DNA of 64,000 nt from Odontesthes bonariensis (Eukaryota > Chordata > Actinopteri > Atheriniformes > Atherinopsidae): contig NC_134510.1 of the NCBI RefSeq assembly GCF_027942865.1, positions 30,522,163 to 30,586,162 of the forward strand, read 5' to 3'. Under the pieces are notes generated by a model that was given only the letters and a program-made list of their open reading frames with translations, ran no database searches and was not told where the DNA came from. Of the stretch, positions 34,840 through 48,275 are shown piece by piece. Each line of letters opens with the position of its first letter. The first letter of the stretch is position 1. A program made the translations under genes and the position numbers.

Positions 34840-37282
34840 TTATTTGGCTTCGGTGGCTTCGGCCTTGGGCTCCTGCAACGTAAAGACAGCACATTTTAAT
34901 TCAGGAAGAGATGTTTTTCAATCAGGAACCAGAACGTTTAGAATCAGATTCACCGTGTACAAGCGGTAACAAGCGAGGAATTTTTCCAAAACATCCCATA
35001 TTATGTTCTTATGCCTTTTAATTCATTTTTAACCTCTGCTCTGAAATGAAGAACTTGGAACACTTGGACAGAGCTAGCTAGCACACATTATTTCCAGGTA
35101 TACAGATAAACTAACTAAATTAAAACAAGCATACCTCAGCCTTGGTGTTGCCATTCTCAGCTGGCTTGGCCTTCTTTGCTTTGGGTGCCTTCTGCCAAAA
35201 AAAAAAAGATGATAACAGATCAGAAATAGCAATTTCCATAAAAGGAACTGAGCTGGTTTCACATACAGCTCAGTGAGCTTCATTACAAAAACATTCAATC
35301 ACAATCAGCTTGTACGATTGGGTTTTCCTCTCTTACCTTCGCGGCGGCAGCTTTTTTCTTGGTCTCCACTGGTGCTGCTTTAGGTTTCTGCAAAACAAGA
35401 AGATCGTTGAAAATGTCAGCGACAACAGAACACTAATCGGAAAGATTAAAGCTAGTTACACTTAGCATATTAATCACTAACAATGTTTGTTTTATGCTGC
35501 GACCATTAAAGGACTGAGATGAGGTTTTATTACTTCCTCATATTCTTAAATGTATATTTTGATAGTTTCATAAAAACTGAAGTGCAGCTCAAGTACGATG
35601 GCTTTATGGATATTTCACACTTAAGTGGTTCTTGGGGGATGCTGTTATCAGTAAACAAACGAATGGCTGAGGAAGAAGGACAATTACTGAGCAGCAGATT
35701 GATTAATTGTGCTTATTAGGAGCTTACCAGTGCCAGTCGTGGGGAGGTTCTTCTTTGCTACAGAAAGAGGAGGAAGAGCACTCAAGCATGAATTCAAATT
35801 GCCTCATCAACCACTTGAAAATACAAGGTCCTAAGATAGTTTCTGCAATCAAAGTTTTATCAAACGGGGAACTAAAAGCCGACTGATCGAAAAACAAACT
35901 AAATTCATACATTTCATACAAAGTTAGTTTGTAACAAACCTCAGGGGGGACAGTTTGCTGTAAGAGAAAAGAACAGAAAACACAGCATTAAAATCCAAAC
36001 AAAGGCATAACATCTTAAAAACAACAAAAACATTATGTAATACAGACAGGGAAATAAACTAAACCTAAAGGCAAGTAAGAAGCGTGAACGCCGATGACGA
36101 TTCCGGAGCGCACAAAGAGCTTCCCGCGCATATTTGAATTCAAATTTGAGCTGTCCTGTCACCATGACACCGCTTTGGCGCCCTGACAGCTTCCTTTGTT
36201 TTGTATCAGTGCGCGCCGACAGACAGCTGAAGGGAAACTGATAAGATTACTACTTTACTAATCTGTAGCTACACAATAAATGCAGCCGAACGCAGGCCTG
36301 CAGAGGTTGCAAGCAAAACCACGATAATATTTAGGTTGAGAATACTTTCTTATGAGATTTCTCATGAGTTAGCATCAAATTCTGACACTTCAATGTGTGG
36401 GCTTTTTTTTTTTTTTTTTTTTTTCAAATCCATATGCATGTTTAAAAACCCGCTCTTTATTTTGCCGCGCTGCAATTTGCAAAATTAAATCCAAATAACT
36501 CAAGAGGAACAATTACAATTTTGCTTTACATTGTTGCTTTTTTTTTTTTAATGTTCAATGCGTATTGTCTGCTGTGCAGTCACGATTTTTACATTTGAAG
36601 ACCTGTGTTCAGTAAATCAAGCAGACAGACGAGCTATTAAACCGATTTTGAGTCGCCATGCACGACCAAACCAGATTTCTCTAATTCAAAACAGTGAAAA
36701 ATTAATCACCGCTGCCTCCCCTCCCCCCACTCCTTCCTCAAACGTGCAGATTGCGCTTAAACCAATTTTCTTTACTTGGTGACCGTTCTCCATTTGGATT
36801 GGCTAAACCAAATCCCAGGTTTTGTTTTCGTGCTGTGGTGATAACTAAATAATCGTTTGCAGCGTGTGTGAAAAGTTGGTTGCTGCGTACAACCTGTCAA
36901 GGTTTTGCCCAGCCTACTGCTCAAGAGGGAAAAGACAGGCGATGCCACAAATATGACAAAATATCAATAGCTGCTCTATCCAGAGCCTAACTAGACGTAA
37001 AAATCGATTATTTGTATGCAATCATTCGTGTCTGATACGTTAGTGCATATTTTAAGCCACTGGCAAGAACATAAGCTTTAATTTTCGACGACCGGGAGGA
37101 TGCTTTGCACAGGTCTACGCTGTCAGGCCGCCATTGCTCTAACGTTTGTTAGGGATGATGACGTTCATCTGATGCAGAAAAATTAAACGCAGCCTAACGT
37201 TAACCACAAGTTACCAACCTGAATCTCACAAAGAGTAAAAAATCAATAAAAAATGCATTAATCTTACCTTTGCTTTTCCCAT
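34840..37282 (-). CDS. hmgn2-like: HMGN-type nucleosome-binding protein
   Basis: Six phase-0 coding exons on minus: 37282-37268 (MGKAK), 35957-35940 (QTVPPE), 35757-35728 (QRRTSPRLAL), 35387-35337 (KPKAAPVETKKKAAAAK), 35191-35135 (KAPKAKKAKPAENGNTKAE) and 34872-34840 (EPKAEATEAK, stop). The total is 67 residues. All introns are GT-AG. The many tiny exons, the 30-bp third exon holding the nucleosome-binding core, and the Lys/Ala/Pro-rich body ending AENG.TKAE are the HMGN pattern. HMGN proteins bind the nucleosome acidic patch through RRSARLSA and loosen linker-histone compaction. Here the core aligns without gaps as R-T-S-P-R-L, keeping the Arg, Ser, Arg and Leu anchor positions (22, 24, 26, 27 of HMGN2) but changing R23 and A25. 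The N-terminus is MGKAK rather than MPKRK, and exon 2 is very short. It lies directly downstream of dhdds in the same orientation, as HMGN2 does in human. Which fish paralogue it is remains open. Confidence 0.75.
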
Positions 37283-37520
37283 GTTACTGGATGGAAATAC
37301 ACAGAATGCTCAAAAAATTATAGCCGAAAAACAGGCTTTTTTTTCGGTGAGACAACACACGACGATCGGGCAGTCACTGCGTAAAATGGCGAATGTATAA
37401 TGCAAACGAATGTTTTTGTAGTTTATACAGTGAAATATAAGAACGAAACCGGTTTGAACCAGTTTTGTATTTCGACGTCTGTCATTGGACGGAAATGTAG
37501 CACGTGGTTAAAGGCTCCAC
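37283..37520 (-). promoter_or_regulatory. HMGN gene 5' UTR and promoter
   Basis: The ATG at 37282 is preceded by a short AT-rich leader with no in-frame ATG. A CCAAT box lies at 37488-37484 on minus, about 200 bases upstream of the ATG, with a CACCC-type element just beyond it. The transcription start is not resolvable by eye. Confidence 0.4.
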
Positions 37521-38698
37521 CCATTTGTTAAAGAAGCAGGAAGCGAGCCCGTAAAAACTACTGACCTGTGGCGCGCGGGGGTGCTGTATCAACAGTTTCT
37601 GGCGTTGCATACATAAAAGTAAACAAGTAATGCACATTACACAACAATATCACTCGTCATCACCAACTTTTGTCATTATTATTGCGGTTTTTATTATCCT
37701 CAGTGTTACCATTACTGTCATCATAAGTAGAATAACTCTTTGAATAGATATGGGAACAGTGAAACTGAGTATTTTAAACAACAGAAATGTGCGTGTGCTT
37801 ATGTTTGTATATGGATATTAATCTGAGTCTGTATTTCTGTATGAATATCATGCTACTCCCAGGCTATATTTATAGTAGATTTACATTGCAATGAAACTAG
37901 ACATGTCAAATTACTCAGGTTATTATAGCTGACTTCTAATGTCCAATCTTTTGTATATATTACTTTGTAATACTCATTATATTATATGTATTATATATCT
38001 TGTTTAATATGTGTATGTTGGGCCGATGCCCAGGAGGAATAGGTGCAGCTTTTTATTGCAGATAATGGGGATTTTAATAAACTAATGAACCGAATCCCTG
38101 AAAGCATAACCTTTTCTGTTTGTTTGTTTTCTAACCTAAGGCCGTGTCTATTAATCTGAGGAGATGTCGTGCAATCTGCCTTGGAAATTGAAGATTGTCG
38201 ATTTTTGCAAGAAACTTGCACCTGTTCCATCTCAGTAATTAAACAGGCTGCAATAGTGATAAACAAATATGGGACTGTTCAACATTCCCTGTCTAATCCT
38301 TTCGCTTGCATTAAATATGCACTTTAGATCATTTTCTTCGTTTACTGGGGAACAAGGGTTTCTGTGTCATAAGTTGAACAATTGGTCAATCTTAACCAAT
38401 CGTGTTCAAATAAACAGTACATTTCCCACTACTGGAGAAGTCCATTACAAAACTAAGAGTTAGATATAGAAATTAAATGTTTGGTTTCTGCGACTATATG
38501 TTGCAGAAAGGTGTGAAACTGTAGGCCTCATAAATCTAAAGCAAATAAAGACTCCCTTGTCCCTTAGATGCTTAGCATCAGCAGCCCAGAACATACCCAG
38601 AAGACCTAAAAGAGTTAAGAACTTCAGTGAAAAAAAATAAATAAAAAAAAAATAGTGAAGTGCAATTCATTTAAACCAAATCAATATACAGGTCTCAG
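37521..38698. other. Spacer between dhdds and the HMGN gene
   Basis: About 1.2 kb of AT-rich DNA between the presumed dhdds poly(A) site and the HMGN promoter. No exon seen. Confidence 0.4.
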
Positions 38699-39116
38699 TT
38701 TATTCTGTTTGAAAAGCTGGTCAAAATATAGTTAGGTCTTCAAAATTCACACTTAAACACACACAAAAATATCAAACCACACAGAGTTCTCAGAAACACA
38801 GGACGCATGGCTTTCGTTAACAGTTTTCAACCTTTCAATCAGTGGCATGCATTTGAAAGTTTACACAACAACTTAACTGCATCTTGACCAGACATTTCGA
38901 CACATTAGAGTTTGTAATCTACAATCATAAATATCACGATTATTCTACAGCCCCATAGGGGTAAAATTGCCTTCTCGTCTTATACAAAGCAGCAATAAAA
39001 TGAAACCACTCTTGGTCACTGTTTGCTCTTCCTTTTTCCAGAGAAAAGCAGGAAGGGAAGAGGACAGGAGAGGTTTCATCAATATTTTGGCAAAAGGTTA
39101 GTGCCTCAGAGCTCTC
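38699..39116 (-). other. 3' UTR of dhdds
   Basis: From the TAG at 39117 to a minus-strand AATAAA at 38704-38699. It is short and AT-rich, with no competing open frame. The extent is inferred from the signal. Confidence 0.55.
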
Positions 39117-42100
39117 CTAGGTAAAGACAGTTTCACGGCATAAGTCAGTGAAGAAAGAGTTTCTCTTGTGCTTCAGTGTTTGTATGAAATCCTGGACTCG
39201 TGCTTCTCGGGAGAAAGTGTAACGTTGCAGTGCCTCTTGTCTTCTCTGGGCATCGACTGGCTTTCCATTCCCCTGATGCTGCAAGAGCTCTGCTACACAG
39301 GCACGATCCGCCTCTAACTGCTGTAGGACCTGTTCCTCTTGATAGAGGTCTCTGGCTTTCTGGAAAGCAACACAACACATAAAAAAATAAAAATAATGTA
39401 GACAGGGAAATGGCTTTCATTTGTAATAACCCAGATGTGTATTAGGACTCTGAACATCATGTTGTTGGCAGCATTTTACTTTGTCTTTACCAGAAGTGTT
39501 GGTGCTAACCTGACTCGTTTAGAGTTTGAACCCAAGAATGCCAGAAAATCTGTGTTTTTCCATTAGCTGCCCAAATCTCGTGCTCTGTTGCTCAATAATT
39601 CAGTGTAATATGCGGTGACTGGACAGTCCACTGCAGTTAAAACTAAATGTTCAGTTGGATACTGCAAAAAAATCCAACAGTGTCTTTCAGTTACTGTAGA
39701 AACGTACTTTGGAATAATCGTCCCATTAATACATTTGGAATATGTTATCATACATTTAATGTGACACCAGTGTTTTCAAGTAATAATCAACAGGTCACTC
39801 AGTCAATACTTACACAGTCAAAGATAGGTAAATAAACAGGTCCAACAAATGCCAATGAGTATTATGGTTCACTTTGCAAAGATTTGGCAGCAAAGACTCA
39901 TTTTTAAAACTTTATCTGAAGTCTCTCAGAACTTTTAAACATACATATTTAACAAGCAATGAGAAACATGTTAAGTGTCAGCATAAGATGAACGTATTGC
40001 AAGTAAATGGCTTTGGCCACAAAGGAGCTTCAGAGCCGTTTTATACCCTGTTGCGGTCATGATCACAGACAATTACAGACCGTGTGAACCCATAATTATT
40101 CTTATCTGAAGAGTCTGCCTGAGGATCTGTGTTGTTGCTTAAAGACACCTAAAATGAGGTATTGACAAGTCCGTGCAGTCACAACGAACTGTCAGATATG
40201 CAGCCGTCTGACAACATGCGAGGACTTGTGTCCTCACTCACGTGCAAGGTATAACATTGATGGAAGAGACATCATCAGTATATCACTGCACAACGTTTAG
40301 TTGCATGCCTTTTTAAAGGCCACAATATATAACAATTTATTTCTTTCTAAGATATTGTTGTTAAGTTGCTAGTCTTTATGGACACCCTCACCACTGCAGA
40401 TTCCCACGTTGGGGATAAAAACAGACTGGGGATCAAAATGAGCCTTACCTGGATGGATTTGTGACTTAACTGATACTGGATAATGGCGTCGCACAGATTC
40501 CAGAAGGAGAACTCTGGCCACAGAACGGACTGAAACACTAGGCAGGAGTGGGACGTCTGTAGAAGAACAACACGTGAAAAATCAATAAAAGTCACTGAGT
40601 AGAAGCTGCAAAATGTTTCACTAGATTCTGCTTTCTCATTTGAAATTATTACCCAAAATAATTTACCGGGTTCACGCCTCTAACTTTGACTGAACCCTTA
40701 AACTGGAAGTGATGCTTAGTTCTAACAGGCATAAAGCAGTTAAAGAAAGTGTAACAAACAAATTTGCTAACGGGGGAGTTTCTGATTGAATTATTATTGG
40801 ATAGAAAGTAATAAAAAGCTATTGCCCTTCTAACATAAAGGCAACCAAATCAGTCACAGCTGACATAATTGAAGGTGCCATAGCATGCTTTTTTATGAAT
40901 ATGAAAAAAAAAAATAGAAAAAAGTAGGAGGTAAAAGCATGTTTTAGTCATTTTTTGCAGAAATAACTAATTTTACCCAGTAGCTCAAACTCTGGCTTCT
41001 CCATCCTTTTTACTCACACATCACAGTGAGTAAAAGGCAGGATCTATCTTTATTGGTCACATTTTTCAGGCAGTGCATGCCCACGTGAGCTGGAGTGTGC
41101 ACATTATCCATCACAAGCATTATTATATATGTTTATGGTTGTGAGGGCAAGTTGACCCTTTTCAGCTCCCCCAAAGAGCCAGCAATCCTGGATCAGTAGA
41201 TGATGCAGTTTGTTTTTCCTGGTCAGCAAGGCTGTCTCGAAAAGGTTTGAATGTGTTCGCTCAACTTAACGGACAACAGTTTTATGAACTAAACAAGAAT
41301 GAAGCTGGCATTGCAGGGAGACTGAAGCTAAAAGTTGAGGCAGTTCAAACCCTAAAAGAGCACAAGTCTCAATCGCAAACTGTTTAAAATGGCATTAGAC
41401 GTATGAATGGATTTTAAAACAAACATTACAGTTACACTTGCTGAAAACGCAGCTACTTTGTGTTGGCAAACTCGTACAGAAGACAATGAATGTATCCATT
41501 TGTAGCTTCTACAATCGCTCAGAAACAATAACCCGATTCCGACCCAAACACGGATCTCATGTGTTATCATGCTTGGAAACGGTGTTTTTTTCTGATGATA
41601 TACAGAGTGTGCGCTCAGCTTTGTTCAAAATCAGGTTGTGCAAAAACTTTGCAACATAACCTGAAATACAAGTCTAACTGCTAAGTAATATATATATTAC
41701 TTTACTAATATATATATATATATATATAAAAAAAATAACTGTCATCTTCAAATGATTTCTGTTGTTAGAGACATTATTTTCATTCCGTACCTGCCAAAGA
41801 AGGAAGTCGCTGAGGCGCACCTCTCCTGATGTGCGGATGAGCAAATCGGGATTGGGAGAGTTATTGCTGTACAGGCACTCGCTTAGCAACGCCTCTGAAA
41901 CATCGCTGAGCATGACAGAAACATGAACAGCTTGTCAATGCACCGGGCCCCCAGATTATCTTTCTAAATGCTATTTAACATGAGGTATTGACAAGATTAG
42001 CTCCCAACTGTCTGCTGCATTGCTTACCTTGCTTTGATCAGACCCTGCTCCACTCCCCAAGCCATTTCCCTTACTGCATTGGTGATTTCATATCTTGATG

Positions 42101-45100
42101 TGTAGGCAAAGCACACATTGAGAAAACATCTAGAAAACAAAAAAGAGAGATGACAAATATCCTTGTGGTAGTTAATGATGAGGATGATAGCAGAAGCATA
42201 AATGAATAAGCATACTTATTGTGAGTCCTGGTTGACACCACAGCTTTGGCAATAGCCTGCTGAAGGTCCAGAGGTAGCATATTCAAGTCGCCCAGCACCC
42301 GGATACAAACACCATGTTTTTCCAGATTTTCCCTATGAGACATAACAGAAAGTCAAGAACAGAGAGGCACATAAAATGCCTACACATAAAGAACTTCCAC
42401 AGTAAAGTGAAACAATAGGAGGGGGTCCAGTGTCATGTCTAAATGTAGTTTTTGTCAAAAGTTGGTGCTAACCACATTAGCACAAACTGCCCTGTCCTCT
42501 TGGTGGCAGCAGTCTCACAGTCAGCTGTTAGTCAGACATCTTGATCCACATATTGAAAATGTGGAGTGAAATATTGCTGGTGTTCAAGCTTATCTATATT
42601 ATCCATTACAACACTATTGTAGTGTGAAACATTTTATTACAACATCCATTTTAAGAGAAAGAAACATGTGGAAGATAAATTAAGCCGAAAGTGAAGGGTT
42701 GCCACTTCTGCCCTTTAAAGCTGCAGTCTGCAACTCTTTTTCAGGCATAATGCCTGGAACTGTCCGGGGATTCTGAAAGTAGTACATTAAATACCCCAAT
42801 ACAAAAAAAAAATGAGTTCTCTAGGTCCCCTATATGTCCCGCTAGGTCCCTCCAAAGCCAGCAGGTTTGTTTACAAAATTGCAGACCGGACCGGTAAAAG
42901 GTAACCAATCAGGTTACGAGCTGGGCTCTGCTGCCTGTCAATCACTGATTGTGCACGCGCGATACAAGGTAGGCTCGTCCCCACGCTTATTTATCTGGAC
43001 TATTGAACTTCATTACGGGCTAGTCTACTTACTGTGTCTTCCATGATCGCAAATGACAGGTGAGTTGATGAATGAGGAGTCGTGTAGGCGCATCTGGCGT
43101 GCACGTCTACGTGCACGAGTTCTCATGTGTTTTGAAGGGGCGGGACAGGAAGTTGAATAACTTTTTATTTTTCGGTTAAAAAATAAGCATTTCTTGCATT
43201 TTGCGACTACGGAGGTCACCGTTTTCAACTTCAAGCGTTCTGATAGATCATGTAAACTCTTAAAATGCCAAAAAGTAGGACTTTACGTATGACAACAACA
43301 AATCTTGCAGACTGCAGCTTTAAGTATTCCACCATTGATACAATAACAATGGCTTACAATACTTCACAAACACCTCAACTAATACAAAAGTGTCTAGTTG
43401 GATGTATTTTCCGCCTGGCTTAGCAAGCAAAAGGCACATTTTTTTTCAAAGGGTAGGAATTAAGTCATCGGTAAAATATTTCTAGATGTTGGGGGGAAAA
43501 AAAGAAAATGCTAAAGGCCGTTTGTGAAACTTAACAGCTGGTCTGAATAAGTCATTGTAACAACTGTCAACTAACTACTAGTCTAAAACCAAAGAAGCCT
43601 CAAACTGAAGCTTAAGTCTCAGGTTATGTGAGAAATCTCTAACTAAATCACTACAGACTTTACTACTTGAGGTCACCATTTTGTAGTGCCATTAGATTTT
43701 ATGGTTTACTCAAAGTATCCTACAATACGCCGTGAAAAGTAGAGCATCATCAGTGGTCACTAACCCAGTAAATATATTCCATTATGCATTCCACCAAGAG
43801 TGTAAAGAACATATCAAGCAGAGCTTCAGCAGCTCCAAAAAATTTCCATAAAATATAATTTTTTAATATATCTCAAGTGTCTTTCCTTTAATCCCTTGCT
43901 TTGCCATGTAAATTCTAAATCAATAATTCCACTATATATTTTAAATGTGTGAAGTATCTTGTCTAAATGGCAGATTTGTCATTTTATTTTTATTTTTAAC
44001 TCCATGAGACAAACACGTAAGATGTGGCATGATTGTAAGACGTTAAATTCAGTAGAATGAATATGAATAGAGCAGAAAACCACAACAAAAACAGCTCAGT
44101 GCTTTTTCTATTTGTTCATATGGGGGGAAAATGTTGAGAAATCAATCACGCCACTGAAAAAAAGTTGTCTGAAAGTGCTCTTTCATCATAAAGACTACTC
44201 CATTTTATAGTCCTCTACGAACAACTCTGTCGTCAGTGGGAATTAGTGAGCATGTGATTTTGGACAAAGCCTCAGACTTGTTTTTACTTTAACTACACAG
44301 CTGTTCTGGAGCATTTTGTTTAGTTCCTTTTAATTGTCCTTTAAGGAAGTTGTGAATCATATCATGGACAGTATAAAAAGTCACTTGTCCCACAAACAGC
44401 AAAGTGGAAATTCCAACTTAAAACTCACCGCTCTTCCAACAGCCTCTCAAACTTCTGCTTGGCCAGCTCCATCAGCCCATCCACCTCATCTTGAGTGCGC
44501 TTAAAGTTCTCAATGCTGAAGGCGTACACCGTCACCTCTGGGATGTTGAGATACTTGCACCAACGTAGTGTCTGGTGTGGAAGAGAAAAGGGGTTAGACC
44601 TATATGAGCAACCTATTCATGTCCTGATGACGTGCTTTGCCCAGGCCAGATGAAAACTTACCTCTGCCAGCTTGTTGAAGCCCTGCATATGCCCCTCCTG
44701 GCGTTCCATGTTTTTCTTACGTGCGTAGCGCCGATTACCATCCATGATGAAGGCCACATGTTTGGGTATGGGTCCAGCCTGGGAGAAATAGTGTAGACAA
44801 CAGGAATCATTAAGTTCTGGTAGAGATGAGTCACAGAACAATTAATCAGCATGAAAAGGCTATAAATAATTGTCTAAGGACAACGGCATGCTCCGATTCT
44901 AAAGTGAGAATTTTCATATACATCGAACAAAAAACTAACCATATTCATCTTTTATCTTAACTATAAACAAATACTAGTTTTTCCTGATGGCTAAACTTTA
45001 TTTCACAGTGTCCATCAATGGACGTATGAATTATGAACAACAGGCCACCTGCACCTATTTATAATGAATGAGATGCAGTTTGAAAAATCATCTTTGTGTT

Positions 45101-46727
45101 TTAAACCAAATTCCACAAAAAAAAAGGCACTGTAAAGATACCAACTTCAATTTCAAACCGTTGATATCTATCCAGCATAATTTACCGGCATTTCGTACCA
45201 ACTAATAAAGTATATGTTGAAATGAAATTCAGTGGTATTGTCACTTGTTGTTCGACATCTTCGAAGCTACACTTGACAACTCTTCCAGAAATATTTTCAG
45301 ACTTGAGTAATCATGGGAAATAAGTTTCAACAACAGTACCCACATTTCATATCTGTGCTTGTTTGTAAGGAACAAGAAAACTATAATTGTATTATTTTGT
45401 ATAAATATATAAGATAACTTACTGATACAGAAATATTCACTGTTCTTTGTTCCTCACCGTATCAAACAGAGTGAAAAAAAAAGGGGATTTCATATCCAGC
45501 TACTGACTGGGAACAACCTTAAAAACTAGTGGGCTCATACAGATGGCTTGATGGGTCTTTGGGGATAGGGCTGGCAGCAGATTTTGCAGCATTGATGGTG
45601 TGATGTGCACATGCACAGTTGTCACACCACAGTAAGTGCAGGAGCCAGTGAGGCAAAATAATTTGCTGTTTAACCCCTAAAGGAAAGCTTGAACAGTCCT
45701 ACTTTTTTGGATGAGTAGTCAAGCAGAGAAGTACATCTAATATGATACAATTCACGCTAGTTGTGTTCTCAGATAACCAGATATTTTAAAAATTGCAGTT
45801 GTATGAATACAGTTTGTTTATAGTGTGCACAGCAAAAACAGTGAATTAGTGGGGAATAAGTCAAAAGGGGAATACGATATGTGTTGTGTGGAAATATTTC
45901 AGCCACAGAGGGGATGATGTTGAACAGAAACAGATGCGTTGTCGGCAATGCCATCATTGCCTCTGCGCGAGGCAACACAGCAAATTTATTCAACCAGGAA
46001 AGTCAGCACGCAAAGCTATGTGTGGTTCACGCCATCCAAAGGAAGACACTATCCTGACATAGGAGACCATCAACTTCAGTCTGGATTGACAGACGAGTAT
46101 TATGCAAACACAACAGTGTCATTGTGACTCAGAAAGCGACTATTAGACAACTTTATGCTTTATGTTTTAAATGACCCTCTGTTCCATTTAAAGTTCAGGT
46201 TTCTTTAAAATCAACTTCATCGCCTATGCAGTTACACTGCCCAACAAAAAACAGCCACAACTTTTCCTCCCAAATAACATATGTAGAGGGAAAAAAAAAT
46301 ATTCTCTCAAGGGAAGATTACAGAAGAAAAACAATAAGACTGGAAATCTAAAACTTAATAAATATCTTTTTCTGATATAACCAAAGCCTGACAGAGTATT
46401 GCTTCCGAAATTATAAACATGGAATTATTTAAACAGATTATAACACAATCCCAGGATTACTGAGGTTTCAGGTAGAAAGGCCATTAAGGCAACTGATCAG
46501 GTAAACACATCTGGAGGGGAACAAGTCGCCCTGACCCTTCCTACTCAACAGAAAATGACATACATGTGAAAAATGTCACTGAAACCTGAAGCTACATAAT
46601 GACTACAACCTAAAACAATAACTATGAGGCAGAGTTAGCAAAGAACAAACATACACAGACTTACCTTCAGGACGTTGGCAAAAATCTTTTCAAACAGATT
46701 TAGTTCTCCTTCTTGTATCCACGACAT
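39117..46727 (-). CDS. dhdds: Dehydrodolichyl diphosphate synthase subunit
   Basis: Eight coding exons on minus: 46727-46665, 44778-44662, 44571-44429, 42332-42216, 42129-42028, 41905-41791, 40556-40449 and 39359-39117. All have GT-AG introns and agreeing phases, giving 335 residues (human about 333). This is the catalytic cis-prenyltransferase subunit. With NUS1 at the ER it elongates farnesyl diphosphate with isopentenyl diphosphate to make dolichol precursors for N-glycosylation. Visible marks are [14 protein letters not shown] at the start, [13 protein letters not shown] with the Asp34 pocket residue, [25 protein letters not shown], and [15 protein letters not shown] then TSHSCLVFQ, the conserved C-terminal active-site block. 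Lys42, the position of the human K42E retinitis pigmentosa variant, is retained. The last exon encodes the divergent, charged C-terminal helix region. Intron 3 contains a 601-bp TTAA-flanked element. No broken residue or frame was seen. Confidence 0.97.
41707..41728. repeat. (TA)n microsatellite in dhdds intron 6
   Basis: About eleven TA units followed by an A-run, 62 bases from the exon 6 donor on the transcribed strand. It is unlikely to matter beyond length polymorphism. Confidence 0.85.
42719..43319. mobile_element. 601-bp non-autonomous TTAA element
   Basis: The terminal inverted repeats AGCTGCAGTCTGCAA are perfect over 15 bp. Both ends are flanked by TTAA (42715-42718 and 43320-43323), the target site of piggyBac and Kolobok transposons. 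It contains no coding potential. An internal 8-bp palindrome pair CGTGCACG...CGTGCACG lies near 43099-43118. It sits in dhdds intron 3, well clear of the splice sites, so it should be spliced out. The exact superfamily cannot be told from the termini alone. Confidence 0.8.
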
Positions 46728-46745
46728 TTTCAGGCTCCAACCGAT
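46665..46745 (-). other. dhdds: dhdds first coding exon with 5' UTR part
   Basis: The acceptor gatttcag/ATCGG at 46745 leaves 18 bases of leader before ATG at 46727. The start codon lies in GAAAATGTCG with A at -3. The exon ends AAG/gtaagt. Confidence 0.75.
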
Positions 46746-47010
46746 CTGAAATCATGTGATTTAAAACGTTTTGAAAGTGTTTATGACTGAACAATTTACG
46801 TTCCGCCCTACACGTTAAAATCAGTTACTGTCACTACGATAGAGACGTTATTTAAAGGTCGAATTTACGTGCAATATTACATTTCATATGCAGCCTCTGA
46901 TTGATTTCACCGTCAACTGCCAACCGGGCTCACGAGATATGCAATAAACTAAACTGCGAGGAGGCTAGAAAAGCACAAACCGAGTAACCAACCGTCCAGA
47001 ATATCCTCAC

Positions 47011-47200
47011 CCTCAGAGGAAACGGCTTCTTTCATTCAAACTACGGAATTACAAGTTGCTCTTTACTCAAAAGCTATGGCCGTTTCTCACATTTCACAGA
47101 GCCTCCAAGTCACAGGTTTTTACGATGACGACCACTTCCGCATCGGAGCCAGGTGACGTATACGCAAGATGACGACTTCCTGTCAGACGTTGGTGGATTT
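47011..47200 (-). promoter_or_regulatory. dhdds: dhdds non-coding exon 1 and promoter
   Basis: A strong donor TCTGAGG/gtgagg at 47011 on minus, pairing with the acceptor at 46745, marks a probable non-coding first exon. Upstream on the same strand are GCGGAAGT (ETS-like) and TACGTCAC (CRE-like) in a TATA-less context, as for a housekeeping gene. The start site is inferred. Confidence 0.5.
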
Positions 47201-48275
47201 TTAAACCACGCAAACGGTTGTACCGTTGGTACGTTTCAGTTAGATTTGATTGACAAACCGATGAATGTACAAATAGATTTAAAAATATCCTAAATAAAGG
47301 AAGTTTTAGTAAAAATATTATTTTCTCAACATATACTGATGTAAATGTTGCATATAGCCTTAAAAACGATTCAATAATTTACTGATGTAAAAGTGCAGCA
47401 GTACTACCAGCAAAATATATCTTAAGTTGTAATAGTACTCAATATTTTCGATATTCTTCTATTTCTATTTAAAATTAGCATTTTACTGATGGTTAATAAT
47501 AACAAATGTGACGAGATTCAAACCAATTAAATGTAGGAAAAAAATAAGTTTTGAGTGGGAATGACAGGGCTGCCAACTTTTTGAGATTTGGTGGAGCCAA
47601 CCAAAATTATTCCGCATACACAGCAGGAAGACATAAGACACAACATGTCTCATTTTGTGCAGGTTTAATCATACATATATACATCATATGTATATAGTTT
47701 ATACACTCAAAAGTAACAAAAAGGGTCAATAAATAAGGTCTTCAAAGTGAAACCGAAACAAAGTACCAACAAAAAGGGTCAACGAGCCTAAGTCTTGGAC
47801 GAGTAAAAAGCCAAACAGAAAATAAGAAAGTTCAACATAAACTACTAAAAAAAACATAGGAACAGTATATGAATACATATGTATAATGCTAATGTTTTTG
47901 TCATATTTGTTAAAACAGTCCCCATGCACAGTCACCAATACATGAGACATGTAATTTGTGAAAAAAAACAAAAAACAGATCCATTGATCCCACCTACTGC
48001 TCCTACTGCGATTTGCAAAAATCCAATCAGAGCCAGAGGAGTGTCTGACAGAGGCTGAGATCTAACCCTAACCCATCTAATCTGTAAATCACTACACGCT
48101 GCAAACTGCCCCCTCCCTCAGTTCATGCTGCTGGCTGCTGCTCAGTCAAACAGCTCTGTGAGCAGCCGCGGGGCTTGAAGGTTCAAATTTTCAAGCAAAG
48201 GCTGCTCTCTTCTCAATCTTACCAACTGCAGCATTAAGAGATAAGTATAGGTTGATGGATGGTTATTTTTTTTTT
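47201..48275. other. Intergenic between dhdds and ago1 (left part)
   Basis: AT-rich, with a more GC-rich patch around 48000-48230 that has no open frame of note. No gene supported. Confidence 0.4.
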
